Origin: Hippophae tibetana
Taxonomy: Eukaryota > Streptophyta > Magnoliopsida > Rosales > Elaeagnaceae
Length of the DNA: 64,000 nt
NCBI GenBank assembly: GCA_037013495.1
Contig: CM072805.1
Span: 23,566,669-23,630,668, forward strand
Reading direction: 5' to 3'
Both the position numbers and the translations under genes were made by a program. The notes under the pieces were generated by a model, which was not told the DNA's origin, ran no database searches, and worked only from the letters and a program-made list of their open reading frames with translations. How positions within the stretch are numbered: position 1 is the stretch's first letter; each line of letters starts with the position of its first letter. Of the stretch, positions 45,790-57,942 are shown one piece after another.

Positions 45790-48480
45790 AGTGGCTGTTA
45801 GACTCAGGTGCTACTCACCATCCAATAAGTGTGCTGATAACAATGTTATTACTGAATTTACTACGGATAACTTTACTGTTAAAAATGAGTTCAACCAAAA
45901 TGTATTTCTTAAAGGACCATCATGTGACGACTTCTATTGCATGGAAGGAGTTTCTCTCTAATGACTTGATGTCTTATGGAAACAATGTTTCTACTCTTTC
46001 TTTACCATCTATATAAGTTCATTTTGCTCTTACTAGAACTAAATGCAAGAGATATGGCATAGAAGGTTTGCTTATCCATTTAATATTATTGTGCACAACC
46101 TGTGCCAGCAAGTAATGCTAGACAAATGTACAAATTCTAATAACATTCTTTACAATATATGTCTGATTGAACACGAATTATGTGGAATGAATACACAAGT
46201 ATACATATCATAACATGTAATATAATGATAAGAAAAGATTGTTTCTGTGGATATTATATTATAAAAAAAACTAATTTTTAAAACAAAAAAATAAAAATCA
46301 ATTTTTTTGTGTTTTTAAATTTTAAGAAAAAAAAATTAAAAGAAATAAAAATAAATAGTAGTAATTAATTAACTCAGATTTGGTAGCTAAGAAGACATAT
46401 AAGAAAATATCAATGAATACTTAATCTCTTATTAAGTTCATCAATTACAAATCACATATATAAGAATGATATCTCGCTCAAGTAAGTTACACATCATATA
46501 GTAATTAACTTAATCACACTCTTATGTCAATTAAATTGCATACTACTTATTAAGTTTATCAATTACAAATAACATATATAAGAATGATACATCTTTGCAT
46601 AGAAAATGATGCATTTTATTTAATCAAAACAAATAATTAAACAATTCTTTAAAATCTATTTAATTGTCTCTATAGATCAATTATTAGTCAAAAAATTAAT
46701 AGTATAAAATCATATTAAATAATATAATTAAATTGAAATCTTAATTATGGGTAATATATTAGATCATCACATGTATAAAATTGGGTTCATAAGACTCATA
46801 GATTAATAAATTTACTAGACATAATTTTGTTCATAAATCTCATATTTTTCATAAAGAAAGATAAAAAGCACCAATCTCCTATTGAATTTCCACCAAATTG
46901 TATCTCTTTTGGATCCCTATTCTAGGCTCCAAAATCTGAAAAAAAATATGTAATTTTTTGGCTTATTAGGGTTTATAGGACAATTAGGGGGGTTAAATTA
47001 AGTTGAGATAGAATTTAGACGATTGGATTAGCTTCAGATAAAAGGTTGAGATGAAAAAAAAGAAATATTAATAGTGTTGGCGAATAGAAACATGACACGT
47101 GGCACAAAGGATATACTAGGCAAATCAGCATGCTACACATGGTAAGGGTGGACTGGTCATGATTAATGAATCTTAATAAGCACCATGTGGAAAGCTATGA
47201 TTCACAATTACAAATTATGTGGCACCCCAGTGGGAGGAATGGACAAATCAGGCAATGACACATTGCACGTCCGTTAACGATGATGTGAACTCAAAATGAA
47301 TTCCATGTACACATGTGGCAAGGTCTATATCATTAGGTACATGCGACATTCCACGATTGGCCCTCTCTGCATATGTGGAATCCACATGGCTAGCCTAGTA
47401 AGCTCATCTATTTATGTGGCATCCACATGGTGTCTTCTGATTGGTCCTACATTAGAATATTTATAAAAAATCCAAAACAATTCCAAAAAATTCTCAAAAA
47501 TTATATTTTCACCCGTTTAACCCTAAAAATACTACTTATTGAATCGAATGAGAGAATATTAAGCAAAAAATTCACTAATGACTCTACTTTCATAGAGTCG
47601 TCAATTTCCTTTGGCTAAGTCATACAAAATTTATTTTCAATCCAAACATGTTCGAACATCTCATGCTTTTGATTTGATTTATATAGATGTATAAACATCA
47701 CCTATAGTGGTCACAATATAGGCTAAATACTTCTTGCTTATGATAGATGACTTCAGTCACTATGTGGATCTTTTTTATGACTATGAAGAGCTATGTTGAG
47801 TACAATTTTATTATGTTTGTGAAAATGGTTGAAGGAATATTTTCTATTGTCATCAATGAGGTCCAAAATGATTGGGTATGAGAATTTCTATTTCTTACTC
47901 ATTAGTTGCAATTTATGAGTCTCTTACATCATGTGGAATTTCTTCTTCAAGCCTCATTGCCTACATCAATATGGATTCATGCTTTTAGAACATCTATGTT
48001 TACCATTAACAAAATGCTTTCTAAGGCCTATCAACTATTCTATTACAAGATAACTTATTATAGTTATTTAAGGGTGTTTGGTTCCTCATGTTTTCCATGC
48101 ACTAGGAGTTACAAGAAACATAAATTGGAACCATTTTTTATACATTGTGTCTACTTTTGTTATGCATCATAAAAACGTTGTTATCTTTGCCTTGATCCTG
48201 GTAATAACAAGTTATAGAGCTTTAGGCATGTCATTTTTCATGAAGAAGAGTTTCTTTAATCTAAATTGGTACAAGTATCTAATTGTGTCTCAGAAAATGA
48301 TGCAATATTGCTAGATGATTTTCTAAATGCCTATTTCCTTATGCCTATGTCGACATTGCATGCCTTTAGTACCCAACCAACAGACAATGTGAAATCACCT
48401 TACATAAAACTTGTGAATAATTTGTCTCTTTCCAAGAGTCTCTCACCTTCCATTTCTAACTCAAATTTTCCTTTTTCATC
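45790..48480 (+). pseudogene. Protease/integrase region of the 7-kb copia element, interrupted
   Basis: WLLDSGATHHPI-type protease text lies near 45788-45830. WHRRFAYPFNIIVHNLCQQV near 46050-46110 fits the GAG-pre-integrase/HHCC start. Integrase text continues after an insertion: SYKIYFQSKHVRTSHAFDLI (47615-47680), then, after frame changes, SLPTSIWIHAFRTSMFTINK and YLRVFGSSCFPC (47950-48110). A low-complexity linker with PTDNVKSPYIKL leads on to RT. The frame is broken in many places. Confidence 0.75.
46150..47585. repeat. LTR-like insertion inside the copia integrase (probable solo LTR)
   Basis: The integrase text breaks near 46140 and resumes near 47600, while the intervening 1.4 kb is non-coding. 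It contains a near-duplicate (ACAAATCACATATATAAGAA and ACAAATAACATATATAAGAA). It also carries many ATGTGGCA, CACATGG and ACGTGGCA words (47090-47440) and a TATTTATAAAAAATCC box at 47458, resembling a Ty3/gypsy LTR. Exact ends and a target duplication were not resolved. Confidence 0.45.
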
Positions 48481-48942
48481 TTAGCATTCCTCATCTCCAC
48501 ACTATTGTGAAGCTTATGCTCAAAGAGTCTTTCATTTGGAAATCCTAATTCAAGCTTGATTTCATCATATGAGTCTTTCTTCCCCACCAAAGGCACCACC
48601 TTCTGTCTCAAATGAATCCTCTTCATTCCCTATGAACAAACATCCTATAATAAATAGGTACAAGGCTAGCATTGTTGATAAGAAACAATTCTCTATAAAT
48701 ATTTATATCCTGCTTGAACCTTCATGTTACAAGGAAGCCCAAGGAATTTCTGAATGGGATAATGCTATAAAAGTTGAGTTTGAAGCACTAGTGAGAAATA
48801 AAACTTGGAATTTGGTGCCTAAGCCTCTAGATTGTAAACCTATCACTACTAAATGGCTCTATAAGGTGAAACTAAAAAGTGACTCTTCCTTGGACAATAA
48901 TAAGTCCAAAGTTTTTACAAGAAGCTATAAACAACAATATGA

Positions 48943-49912
48943 CACTACTACAAAAATGGGTATTTAAGTCGATACGTAAAGTCGGTTTTTTCCAAAAACC
49001 GACTTTAAATTGGTTTAAAGTCAGTTTGGTGGTGAACCAACGCTATCCACGTAGGACGTAGCGTCGGTTGATGTGTCGAACTGACGCTATGCGTGGACGT
49101 AGCGTCAGTTCTAGGTGTTAACCGACGCTACGCTATGTGGATAGCGTCGGTTCACCACGTCAACCGACGCTATCCACGTAGCGTAGCGTCGGTTAATACC
49201 TAGAACTGATGCTATCCACGTAGCATAGCGTCGGTTGACACCTGGAACCGATGTTATCCACGTAACATAGCGTCGGTTCGACACGTCAACCGAAGCTACA
49301 CACGTGGATAAATCTTTTCTCTTCTTTCTTTCCAGATAGAAACTATTTTCAGCGTTACAGAACTCTAAAAAACCGAAAACCTCCTCCTCCACTCTTTCTC
49401 ATTTTCCGGCCACCTACGACTACCATTTTCAACATCGGTTAGTGAGTTTTCTTCATCTCTAACTAATCTTTTAGATCCCCTATTATTCATATTTTTTTCT
49501 GTTATTATGTGTTATTATTTATGTGTATAGATTTTTGTATTATATATGTAGGTTTGTATTATAACATAAGGAGAAGAATATGACGATCTTGAATAAAATA
49601 GAACAAAACCATGGTAATTTTTCTGTTATTAATTAATATTTTATTTTTCAAATATTTGTATTATTTGAACTATTTGCTAAAGTGATTTTGGTTTTTTTCT
49701 CTGCTCGAATACAGGTTGAAAATGAATAAATTTAAAAAAAAAATTAAAGTCGGTTCACCTCGTGAACCGACTTTAAACGTAAAGTCGGTTCATCCCGTGA
49801 ACCGACTTTAAACGTAAAGTCGGTTCACACCTTGAACTGACTTTAAACTTTAAGTCATTTAATTTAAAGTCAGTTCAGCGAACCGACTTTAATGCCCCTT
49901 TTTGTAGTAGTG
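48943..49912. mobile_element. Non-autonomous CACTA element, 970 bp
   Basis: The left end is CACTACTACAAAAATGGGTA and the right end is the inverse TTTTTGTAGTAGTG. A perfect 3-bp target duplication TGA flanks it (48940-48942 and 49913-49915). It has no transposase. The ends are nearly identical to those of the 7.6-kb element at 7055, so it belongs to the same family. Subterminal AAAGTCGGTT repeats (49740-49895) and a tandem GTCGGTT array (49030-49310) fill most of it. Confidence 0.95.
49030..49310. repeat. Tandem CGTAGCGTCGGTT-type array in the small CACTA element
   Basis: About seven copies, in alternating orientation, of a unit of roughly 35-40 bp built of TAGCGTCGGTT, an AACC or GAAC core and CTATCCACGTAG. 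It is locally GC-rich and could fold on itself. The same word occurs once at the right end of the 7.6-kb element (TATAGCGTCGGTT, 14559-14571). Confidence 0.85.
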
Positions 49913-51226
49913 TGACATTGATTATTCTAAGACATTTTCCTTAGTCCCAAACAGTTCATGTAGTCCTTAATTTGGCATTAATCTCCATGTTGGCACTCAA
50001 ATAACTTAATATTAACAATGCTTTCCTAAATGAGGTATTAGAAGAGGATGTTTACATGTATCAAGTTCAAGGTTATGAAGATCCTGAGAAACCTGACTAT
50101 GTATGCAAACTTAATAAATCCATTTATGGCCTTAAGTAAGTCCCTAGGGTATGCTTTCATAAGATATCTTCTTCTCTAGTTGACCTTGGATTTATAAACT
50201 CCAAAATTGATACATCCATATTTGTTCATTATGAGACACACATAATCACTATCATATTGGTGTATATGGATGATATAATCCTCACAAGTAGTGACACAAC
50301 TTATTTGGGTAGCCTCACCCTCATGCTCAATAATTGTTCCATTTTCAAAGGCTGAGAAGATCTCTATTTCTTTCTGGGAATTCTAATTTTCATGAGTGTT
50401 GATTATATTCACCTCTATCAAAAAAATATGTTACATGTTTTTTACTTAGGAATGGTATGGATACTTCTAAGTCTGCTAAAACTTTTATGAGTATTGGAAG
50501 TTCCCTCTCTTAGTTTGATGGTGAAATGTTGAAGGATGCTACACAGTTTAGAATCCTAGTAAGGGCACTTCAATATTATGTATTTACACAACCCAATGTT
50601 TTCTTCTCTATGAATAAACTTTATCAATTCCTTCATACTCCTACATCAATCCATTGGATAGCTCTAAAATGTGTCCTTAAGTACCTTATGTCCACTTGTT
50701 CTTATGGCTTATTTCTACAAGACTCTAATGCTTGAGCTTGGTTGTTTTTTTGAACTCTAATTAGGCTAGTAGAAGTGATGATCAATGCAGCATAAGTTCA
50801 TACTACATTTTATTTAGAGAGAGCTTAGTCTTATGGTCATTTAGCAAGAAAAAGGTAGTTGTTTGCTTCTATGTTGAGGCTAAGTATTGTGCACTTACTT
50901 GCTTTAGCCTCTTCTAGGATTATATAGGTTGAGTCTTTTCTTTAGAAAATGCATCACAAGTTGCCTCATACTTTTTTCTTTCTATATGACAACATGAGTG
51001 CTAAGAATCTCTCTGTTAACCCTATATAGCATGCTTGAATGAAGCACGTTGAGTTGGATTGGAATTTCTTATGTGATCATGTCAATGTAGGCATATTAGA
51101 TGTTCAGTACACTCAAACTGAGGATTAACTCGCTGATACCTTGACAAAAATTTTACTTGAGGCTCAATTTTGTTCTCTATGTGCCAAATTGATGATGGTT
51201 CCACCACCTTCAATTTGGGGAGAGGG

Positions 51227-51470
51227 TGTTAGACATATACTAGTTAGCACATGCCTTAACATAGCCTAATAATGTTTACTTTTTGTTAGGTAGTTACACT
51301 ACACATGCAGGTTTGTTTTTGATATTTTCTTGATGGTTTTTGGGTGATCATCAAGCATCATAAGGCATATAAATACCCTATTCCACTTATTCAATAATAC
51401 ATTCAGTTTTTTCAATCATTCAGTGATTCATGTCTTCCTCTCATTTCACAATTCATTCACATTCATGTTA
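51227..51470 (+). repeat. 3' LTR of the 7-kb copia element
   Basis: It begins TGTTAGACATATACTAG after the purine tract and contains TATAAATACCC, like its 5' partner. It ends ATGTTA next to the GTAAC duplication. Confidence 0.9.
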
Positions 51471-51475
51471 GTAAC

Positions 51476-53064
51476 CACAAAAATAACATTCTTATATCTA
51501 GCTCATATATTTTTACTATAAAAAAGTCATACACATCATTTTATTTTGAATCCCATCTAATTGTACCGCGTTCAAACTGAATTATAATTATTTATACACG
51601 TTCAATATTGAATGCTGTTTAATTTGATATCATTAAATATTAATAAGAATTCTATATTTGTTGTTATATGTTTTAAGGATATTATTTTTATAATTTTCTT
51701 TTGAATTTGGGGTTAAATACACTAAATATGAGACTGGTTAGAGATATCAAATGAATTACTTTGTCCAATTCAGCTCGTTTAAAGCTTATCCATTGAGTTA
51801 ATGAGCTCAAGAATCTAACTCATAAGTTAACCCATTAACAGCTTTTTTAACTTAATATTTTTTTTTTTTTGCATAATATTTTTTAGCTAAACATATTTTT
51901 TAGTTGAATATTTATTTTTATGGAGCACTTTTTTAACTTAACATTTTTATACTAAACATAAGTTTTTGAATCAAATAACATCTATTTTTACCCAACAATC
52001 AAAATGAGTGTAAATTAAGTGATTTTAGTATTCCTATACTGTTTAGAGCAAGTAAGGAAAAGAAACATTGGTGAGAGCCTCACGTGAAAGTAACTTTTAA
52101 ATTTGAATTGTCCACATTTTATCACGTTTTGAACTTTGATTATATTAATTTTACCAATATGAATTATCAATCAAATTAATATTATATATATAAAATTTAC
52201 AATATAAACTCACAAGTGCACGTTAAATTACTAATGAATACAAAGTTAAACGTTTTGATTATAAGAAACTAGTATAGGTAATATATTTATATTTTATCAA
52301 CAATTACTCAAGTCTCCACTCATTTTTGTATTATAAAGGAAATTTTTAATTCATATCATTTATACTTATTTTGGATAGGTTAATTATTATCTCAAAATCT
52401 TAATTTTATCTTATTTTTTATTTATTTTAATAATTAATTAAATATTTTAAAATAATTCAAATGATTTTGATAAATAAAATTTAAATGAGTTTCATTACTT
52501 ATCCAACTTAACTTAACTTATCTAAAAATTAAATAAGTTGAGTTAAGATACCTAATTTAAGATGAATTAAGTTTAAGTTGAGCTATTATTCAAACTCAAG
52601 CCAATTAACACTTCTATATAGTTGAGGTTGTTTCGTGTCCAATATCAACTTTTAATATATAAAATTTAGGTATAATATTTGTGAAATTATAGAAAAATTA
52701 TAAACATAAAATAAAATTATCTTATCTCAATTTTAGAATTTAATCTTTTAATACTCAATATCTAAAAGATTTGAATAATTTAAACATATTTTTACTAAAT
52801 TAAATGCATATAATAAATTTTTTAATTAAAATAATTAATAATATTTTTTTATGTATATAATTTTGAATACAAATCATAAATTTGACACAGCATATTACTA
52901 CCAAAAAATTGATCCACTAACCAAAAATTTTGAAAAATATATAACATGTTTTTATACCACATGTTATAGAATAACTAATGTGATAAATAATTATTACTTA
53001 AAATATTAAAACATATTTTTTAATATAAAACTAATTATTACACTATTTGTAATAATATTATAAC

Positions 53065-53112
<48 letters not shown>

Positions 53113-54554
53113 AAAATAATAACATCCAATTACTTTGATAGATTTCATCATGATTTAGAATATATTATTCATAAAATCATTCATTGTTTGACAAAGAAAA
53201 GTAGTTAATTTTTTATTTATATATTAAAAACAATAACATCCAATAACTTATAATAAATATATATATATTAAAAATAATAACATCCAATTACGCTGATAGA
53301 TGTTCACCATGAAGAAAAAGAGATTATTGTATATTAATTTATAAAAAAAAAATTTCGAACTAAATAACTTTTTTTATTTTTCTATAGAAATCATTAAAAT
53401 TTACTATTTTTAAACTCAGAATATCATTTCATATTTCTCAATTAAGTTTATGGCTGGTACTTTCATATTTCTTAATTAAGTTTATGACACATGTACAACA
53501 TCTACATTATCAAAACTAATTTTTAAAAAAGTTTATTTGATTAAATTCAAAAAACTTGTGAGTTAAAGCCTCAGTACTAGTTAAAAACAAAAAAAGTTCT
53601 TAAAAATAATTTACTATTTATAAAATATTATAATTAATTTTTATTTAAATTTGAGGGATCAAGGAAAAAAAATAGAGAACACCACAAATGGTGGTGTTGA
53701 TTTTTTATTTTTTTATGGAGTGGTATTGATTATTCTTAAAATATAAAAAAAAGAACATAGAGAATAAGGAAGGATATTGTCGTTTGGACTAATAAATTAA
53801 ATTTTATTACTGAGGGGCCTATTTGCTATTCTTCTAAAAAGAAAAATATCAGGATTTATTATTGCAATTAACTCAAAATAATAATTCAAAAAGACTTGTA
53901 ACAATCTAAAAGTTTACCAAGTAATTTATCACTAAAATATTATAATATAGAAAGTATATGTTTTCGCCATAATCTTTGTTATTCTTGCAATAGAATTATC
54001 CTTATTTTAAATATAATCTTTGTCCATGAATACATGATTATATAGTTGAATAAGAATAATATTTCTCTCTTGCAAATACAAGAAGAAGAAAAATATTCAA
54101 CCCACAAACAAGTCAATAATGGGCTATTGGATCATTGGTTTACAATGCACACTTCCTTCCAATTTCAAAACCTTACGTCGATCCATTTATACGTACAAAT
54201 GATTAACTCATTTTTAGTCGTGCATGCTCATCAAACCTCTAAGTTTTCGATTTTTATTTGTATGAACAATTTTTAAGTCAGATGATTAATTTAGATAAAT
54301 CTTTTATTTATTTTGATAAAAAGATACTTGAAAACAATGTCTTGTTTTTTCTTAAAATAACTAGAATATGTACTATTGCTAAAAAAACAAACTAAACTAC
54401 TATTCTTACTGAACGTAACTAAAATATTTGTTTTGTACTCATCCTTAAAGAAAATTCTGCCATTAAACTTTTTACATAAATTAAAAAGGAAATAATCCAC
54501 TTTTAAAAATACATAAATGTTGGTATAAATATGTTAAAAATAGCGTAAGAATAA
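51476..54554. other. AT-rich intergenic DNA
   Basis: No coding domain is seen. Short direct repeats of AAAAATAATAACATCCAATTA occur near 53113, 53228 and 53268 around a TA microsatellite. Confidence 0.5.
53069..53109. repeat. TA dinucleotide microsatellite
   Basis: About 20 uninterrupted TA units, flanked by related AT-rich direct repeats. Confidence 0.95.
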
Positions 54555-55085
54555 TGTTACCGATATAATGAAATGTACTATTTGGGTTGAATCGTGAACT
54601 ATGTCGTTCTCTTTAAGACGTTTCGTAACTCTATTCAAACTTATGCAACCAAACACAATCTCGTCATTCTTAGGATAAAATAGTCTAAAATCTTTGTTTT
54701 TTTTTATCTCAAAACTTTACTGTACTGAAGAAGACTGAAATATTACACCTATAAATTTTTGTTGCTTGGAATACTCAAAATAATTTTAGGATTTTATTTT
54801 TCTTTTGAAAAGTTTTTTTTTAGTAAGATGTTTCTAATTGTTGTGTTAAAATTGAGAGATGAGACCCTCTATTTATAGGTTTGAGAAAATGTGTGATCAT
54901 TATGATAATAACGGTTATGTCTAGATGAAAAGAGTAATAACCATTTTATGAAAGGAAAAATAACGATCATTTTTTAAGTAAAGAAGAATAATAACAATTT
55001 AACAAATTTTCCACGTAATTAAAAAATGTTAAAAATTATGTATTTTTAGGGAAATGATAGGTGTAGTTACCAACCCAAATCAACA
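54555..55085 (-). repeat. Possible solo LTR (copia-like), minus strand
   Basis: On the minus strand this 531-bp stretch starts TGTTGATTTGGGTTGG and ends ATATCGGTAACA. It contains CTATAAATAGAGGG (about 54864-54877) at the usual promoter position. No coding element follows and no target duplication was found, so this is a pattern-based guess. Confidence 0.35.
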
Positions 55086-55974
55086 CGTCATAGGAATAAT
55101 GGAAAAATTTTCCTACCATGTGTAAAGGTCGTATCCAAATCTTTTGGAGTCAATGTTGTTTTAAAAAAAACAGTTTCTTTTAAAAAGAGGAAAGGAATGA
55201 GAGAACGTTTGTAGAAGGAGAGATGTGATTGAATTTTAAAAAAATAGGTAGAGGTGTGAGAGAGAAATAAAGGAAGAAGAGACGAGAGAAAATAAGAGAA
55301 AAATAAAAAAGTAAATAGAGAATAATAATAATAATAAATTTACAAAAATAATATCAAAATATTTTAGTTATTTGGAACGTTTCATTAAATTAAATTTCAT
55401 TGCATACATACAATTTATTAAAAAGTTAATTTTAAATGTATCATTTAAATATTAAAAAAGTTTCAAAAGTATAATTCCATTAAAAAAGTTTCAAAAGTAT
55501 CGTGCGCGGAGCCCCATCGAGGAAGGTGTTTTTAGATTTTATTTAACAGCCCATGTAGACGGAGAATTGAATAAAAGACACTTTTAAATTTTTTTAATAG
55601 TTCGATAGTATGCTTGAAACACAATTTAATTTATTGGTATATTGAAAACAAACAAAATAATTTTAAGATATATTTATAAATTTATATTAATAAATTAAAA
55701 AAATATAAATTTATCTTTTTTTCATATAATTTATTTTTAACTAAATAGATATATTTTTATAAATTTAAATATTTTTAAGATATTGTTCAAAAAAATTAGC
55801 CAACAATATATATAAAATTTTAACATAAATATCAATAAATTTCAAAATTTATTAAATAAGTATGCAAACTTGCACGATGATAATCAATCTACATGGTAAG
55901 TAAGGTATACATGGTAGTCTGAGACCTTTTTCACTTGAACATTATTTATTCATAATAAGGTATTTTTTGTGATA
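55086..55974. other. AT-rich spacer
   Basis: A purine-rich stretch (55180-55330) and general AT richness are visible; no gene is seen. Confidence 0.5.
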
Positions 55975-56083
55975 ATCAATTTATACGTAAAATCGGTTCA
56001 ACGTGTGAATCAATTTTAAATTTTAAGCCTTTTAATTTAAAGTCAATTTTTAATCGACTTTAATGACCCGTTTTGGAGTAGTG
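55975..56083. mobile_element. CACTA end remnant
   Basis: AAAATCGGTTC, AAAGTC and CGACTTTAATG words lead to a terminal TTTTGGAGTAGTG at 56071-56083. This is the decayed right end of the same CACTA family seen at 14664 and 49912. The opposite end is not recognisable. Confidence 0.65.
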
Positions 56084-57942
56084 CTTGCTCTAACCTCGGT
56101 GAGAAAATTTTACAACCTATATAAGTACACAAACTTTTAAGTTTCTTAACAATAAAGTACAATATAAAAGTTACAAAGGTAGAGGAAAACGAGAATGTGG
56201 ACGTATTAAACATTGATGAGCTTGTTGGGTCAATTCAAACATATGAGCTTATGCTTGATCTACTCAAGAAAAACAAGGATATGACATTCAAAAGCTCTAA
56301 AAAGGACATATCTAATAGTGACGAGGATATGCATGATGAGTCACTAGTCTTATTAGCACAAAAGTTTAAAAAATTTCCTAAGAAAAAAAGGCATCAATAG
56401 GATAATCAATATAACAAAAGACAATCCAATCGTTCTAGGGATCGAAAGTTGAAGGAACTCAAGCCTATTAGCTTTGATGGTAAGAGACCTAAATCCACTA
56501 GTTCTTAATGCTTTATTTATGGGAGGCTTTGGTCATATTTCTATATAATTGCTAACAATAGAAAGAAAGTTGAAAGAACCTTTAATGCTACACTTAGTAA
56601 CATAGAAAGTGAGTAGGATAATGCTAGTAACTCAGAGAATGATGATTCCAACTATTATGTCTTCACCGCAACTACCAAAGCACACCACAATGACTCTGAC
56701 TCTAGCTCAAATGAAGAAAATGAAGGAATAAACTCTTCTCTTTTATTATCTAAGTTTAATGTATCAAATTTTTATGAACTATTTATGGATTGTCTAGGTG
56801 CTAAAAAAATAGAGAAACTACTTATTGAAGTAACTAAACTTAATGAATCATCAATGTTCACAAAACAAATTCTTTTAGCCTAAATAAAGACAATAAGGAA
56901 ATGTCCAAGCTTATTAATGCCCTGAACCTAAGTCTTGTAGAAACCAAACTAAAAATCAATAAGCTTAGATAAGAACTTAATGTTGCTAAAGAGACGATGA
57001 AGAAGTTTACCATAGGTGTTGAAAATTGACCAAAGTCTTAGACTATAGAAAACCACATGGAGATAAGAGAGGTCTTAGATACGTAGATGAACAGTCAACA
57101 CCTTCATCATCCAAAAATCATTTTATAAAACCCATTGTTGCTTTAGCAGGGAAGGTAAATTATACACCCTATCATTTTGAAAAAATTCAATTTGTTCCCC
57201 TATGTCATCCTTCTTAGATTTCTTTATATCTATAGTTCTATATGTTAAAGATGTTTCTAGTACACCTTACAAATTTTTCAAATATAAAGTTCTTACTGTA
57301 AGAACCATTCAAAAAAAGAAACCTAAGAAAATAGTAACTCAAACTTCCAAACTTTCTCTACCTGTTATTTCCAAAATTAAAAGATTATGGGTTAAGAAGT
57401 TTGAATTTCACTACTTTGTGACCTATATAGTATTTAAAGCTAAATCAAATATTGTCTAGTATTATGATAGTAGATGCTCTAGACACATGAATGTGAACCA
57501 TTCTTTGTTTAAAACTTTTGAATAATACAAGGAAGGGACAGTTACCTTTGGTGATGGTAAAAAATTTAAAATTCTTGGGAAAGGTTTTGTTCAAATAAAG
57601 GGTATCCTCAAACTTGATGAAGTTTTATATGGTAAAAGACTTAAGGTGAACTTGATTAGCATAAGTCAAATATGTGACAATGATTTCAAAGTACGATTTA
57701 CTAACAATCACTGTATTATAACAGATCAAAAGGGTGAACGTATGATTAAGGGAGTTAGATCACATGAAAATTGTTAATGTAATGATATGTCACCCACAAT
57801 AACATGTAACCTAGCTAACAATGTTCCAACTACTCTATGGCACAAATATCTAGGTCACATAAGTTTTAAAGATCTTATTAGATTAAGTAAAACTAAGATT
57901 ATGTGTGGTCTACCTATTCTCCAAAAAATTGAAACACATGCA
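56084..57942 (+). pseudogene. SIRE-like gag/protease fragment, second copy
   Basis: Gag text: NIDELVGSIQTYEL (from about 56203) and LVLLAQKFKKF; then RDRKLKELKPISFDGKRPKS, DYRKPHGDKRGLRYVDEQST (about 57039). Protease follows: YYDSRCSRHM (57461-57490, the D-S-G active site here reads DSR) and GTVTFGDGKKFKILGKGFVQ, then VNLISISQICDND. GAG-pre-integrase text (LWHKYLGHISFKDLIRLSKT, 57835-57890) follows. It is cut at 57942 by the Athila LTR. Stops and shifts are frequent. It is related to the element at 6245-25415. Confidence 0.85.

Larger units (their letters stand above)
48690..51190 (+). pseudogene. RT and RNase H of the 7-kb copia element, split by a CACTA element
   Basis: Before the split: EPSCYKEAQGISEWDNAIKV, NKTWNLVPKP and TTKWLYKVKLK (48715-48875). 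After it: an [22 protein letters not shown] block near 50020-50075, then LNKSIYGLK, and the catalytic YMDD at 50263-50274. Then ARALQYYVFTQPNVFFSMNK and WIALKCVLKYLMST lead into RNase H (50770-51130, with FSKKKVVVC and EAKY). Stops are frequent. The 970-bp CACTA element at 48943-49912 interrupts it. Confidence 0.85.
44466..51470 (+). mobile_element. Copia retrotransposon with both LTRs, nested insertions
   Basis: LTRs of about 245 bp lie at 44466-44711 and 51227-51470. A perfect 5-bp target duplication GTAAC flanks them (44461-44465 and 51471-51475). A primer-binding site TGGTATTAGAGTTA follows at 44712. A purine tract TTGGGGAGAGGG precedes the 3' LTR (51215-51226). Internal order is gag, protease/integrase, RT, RNase H (copia order). 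All frames are heavily broken. It was hit later by an LTR-like sequence (about 46150-47585) and a small CACTA element (48943-49912). Confidence 0.9.

Noticed and set aside
49111-49392. 93-residue minus-strand frame with repeats of the NRRYATW type
   Set aside because: It is a read-through of the tandem CACTA array, not a gene.
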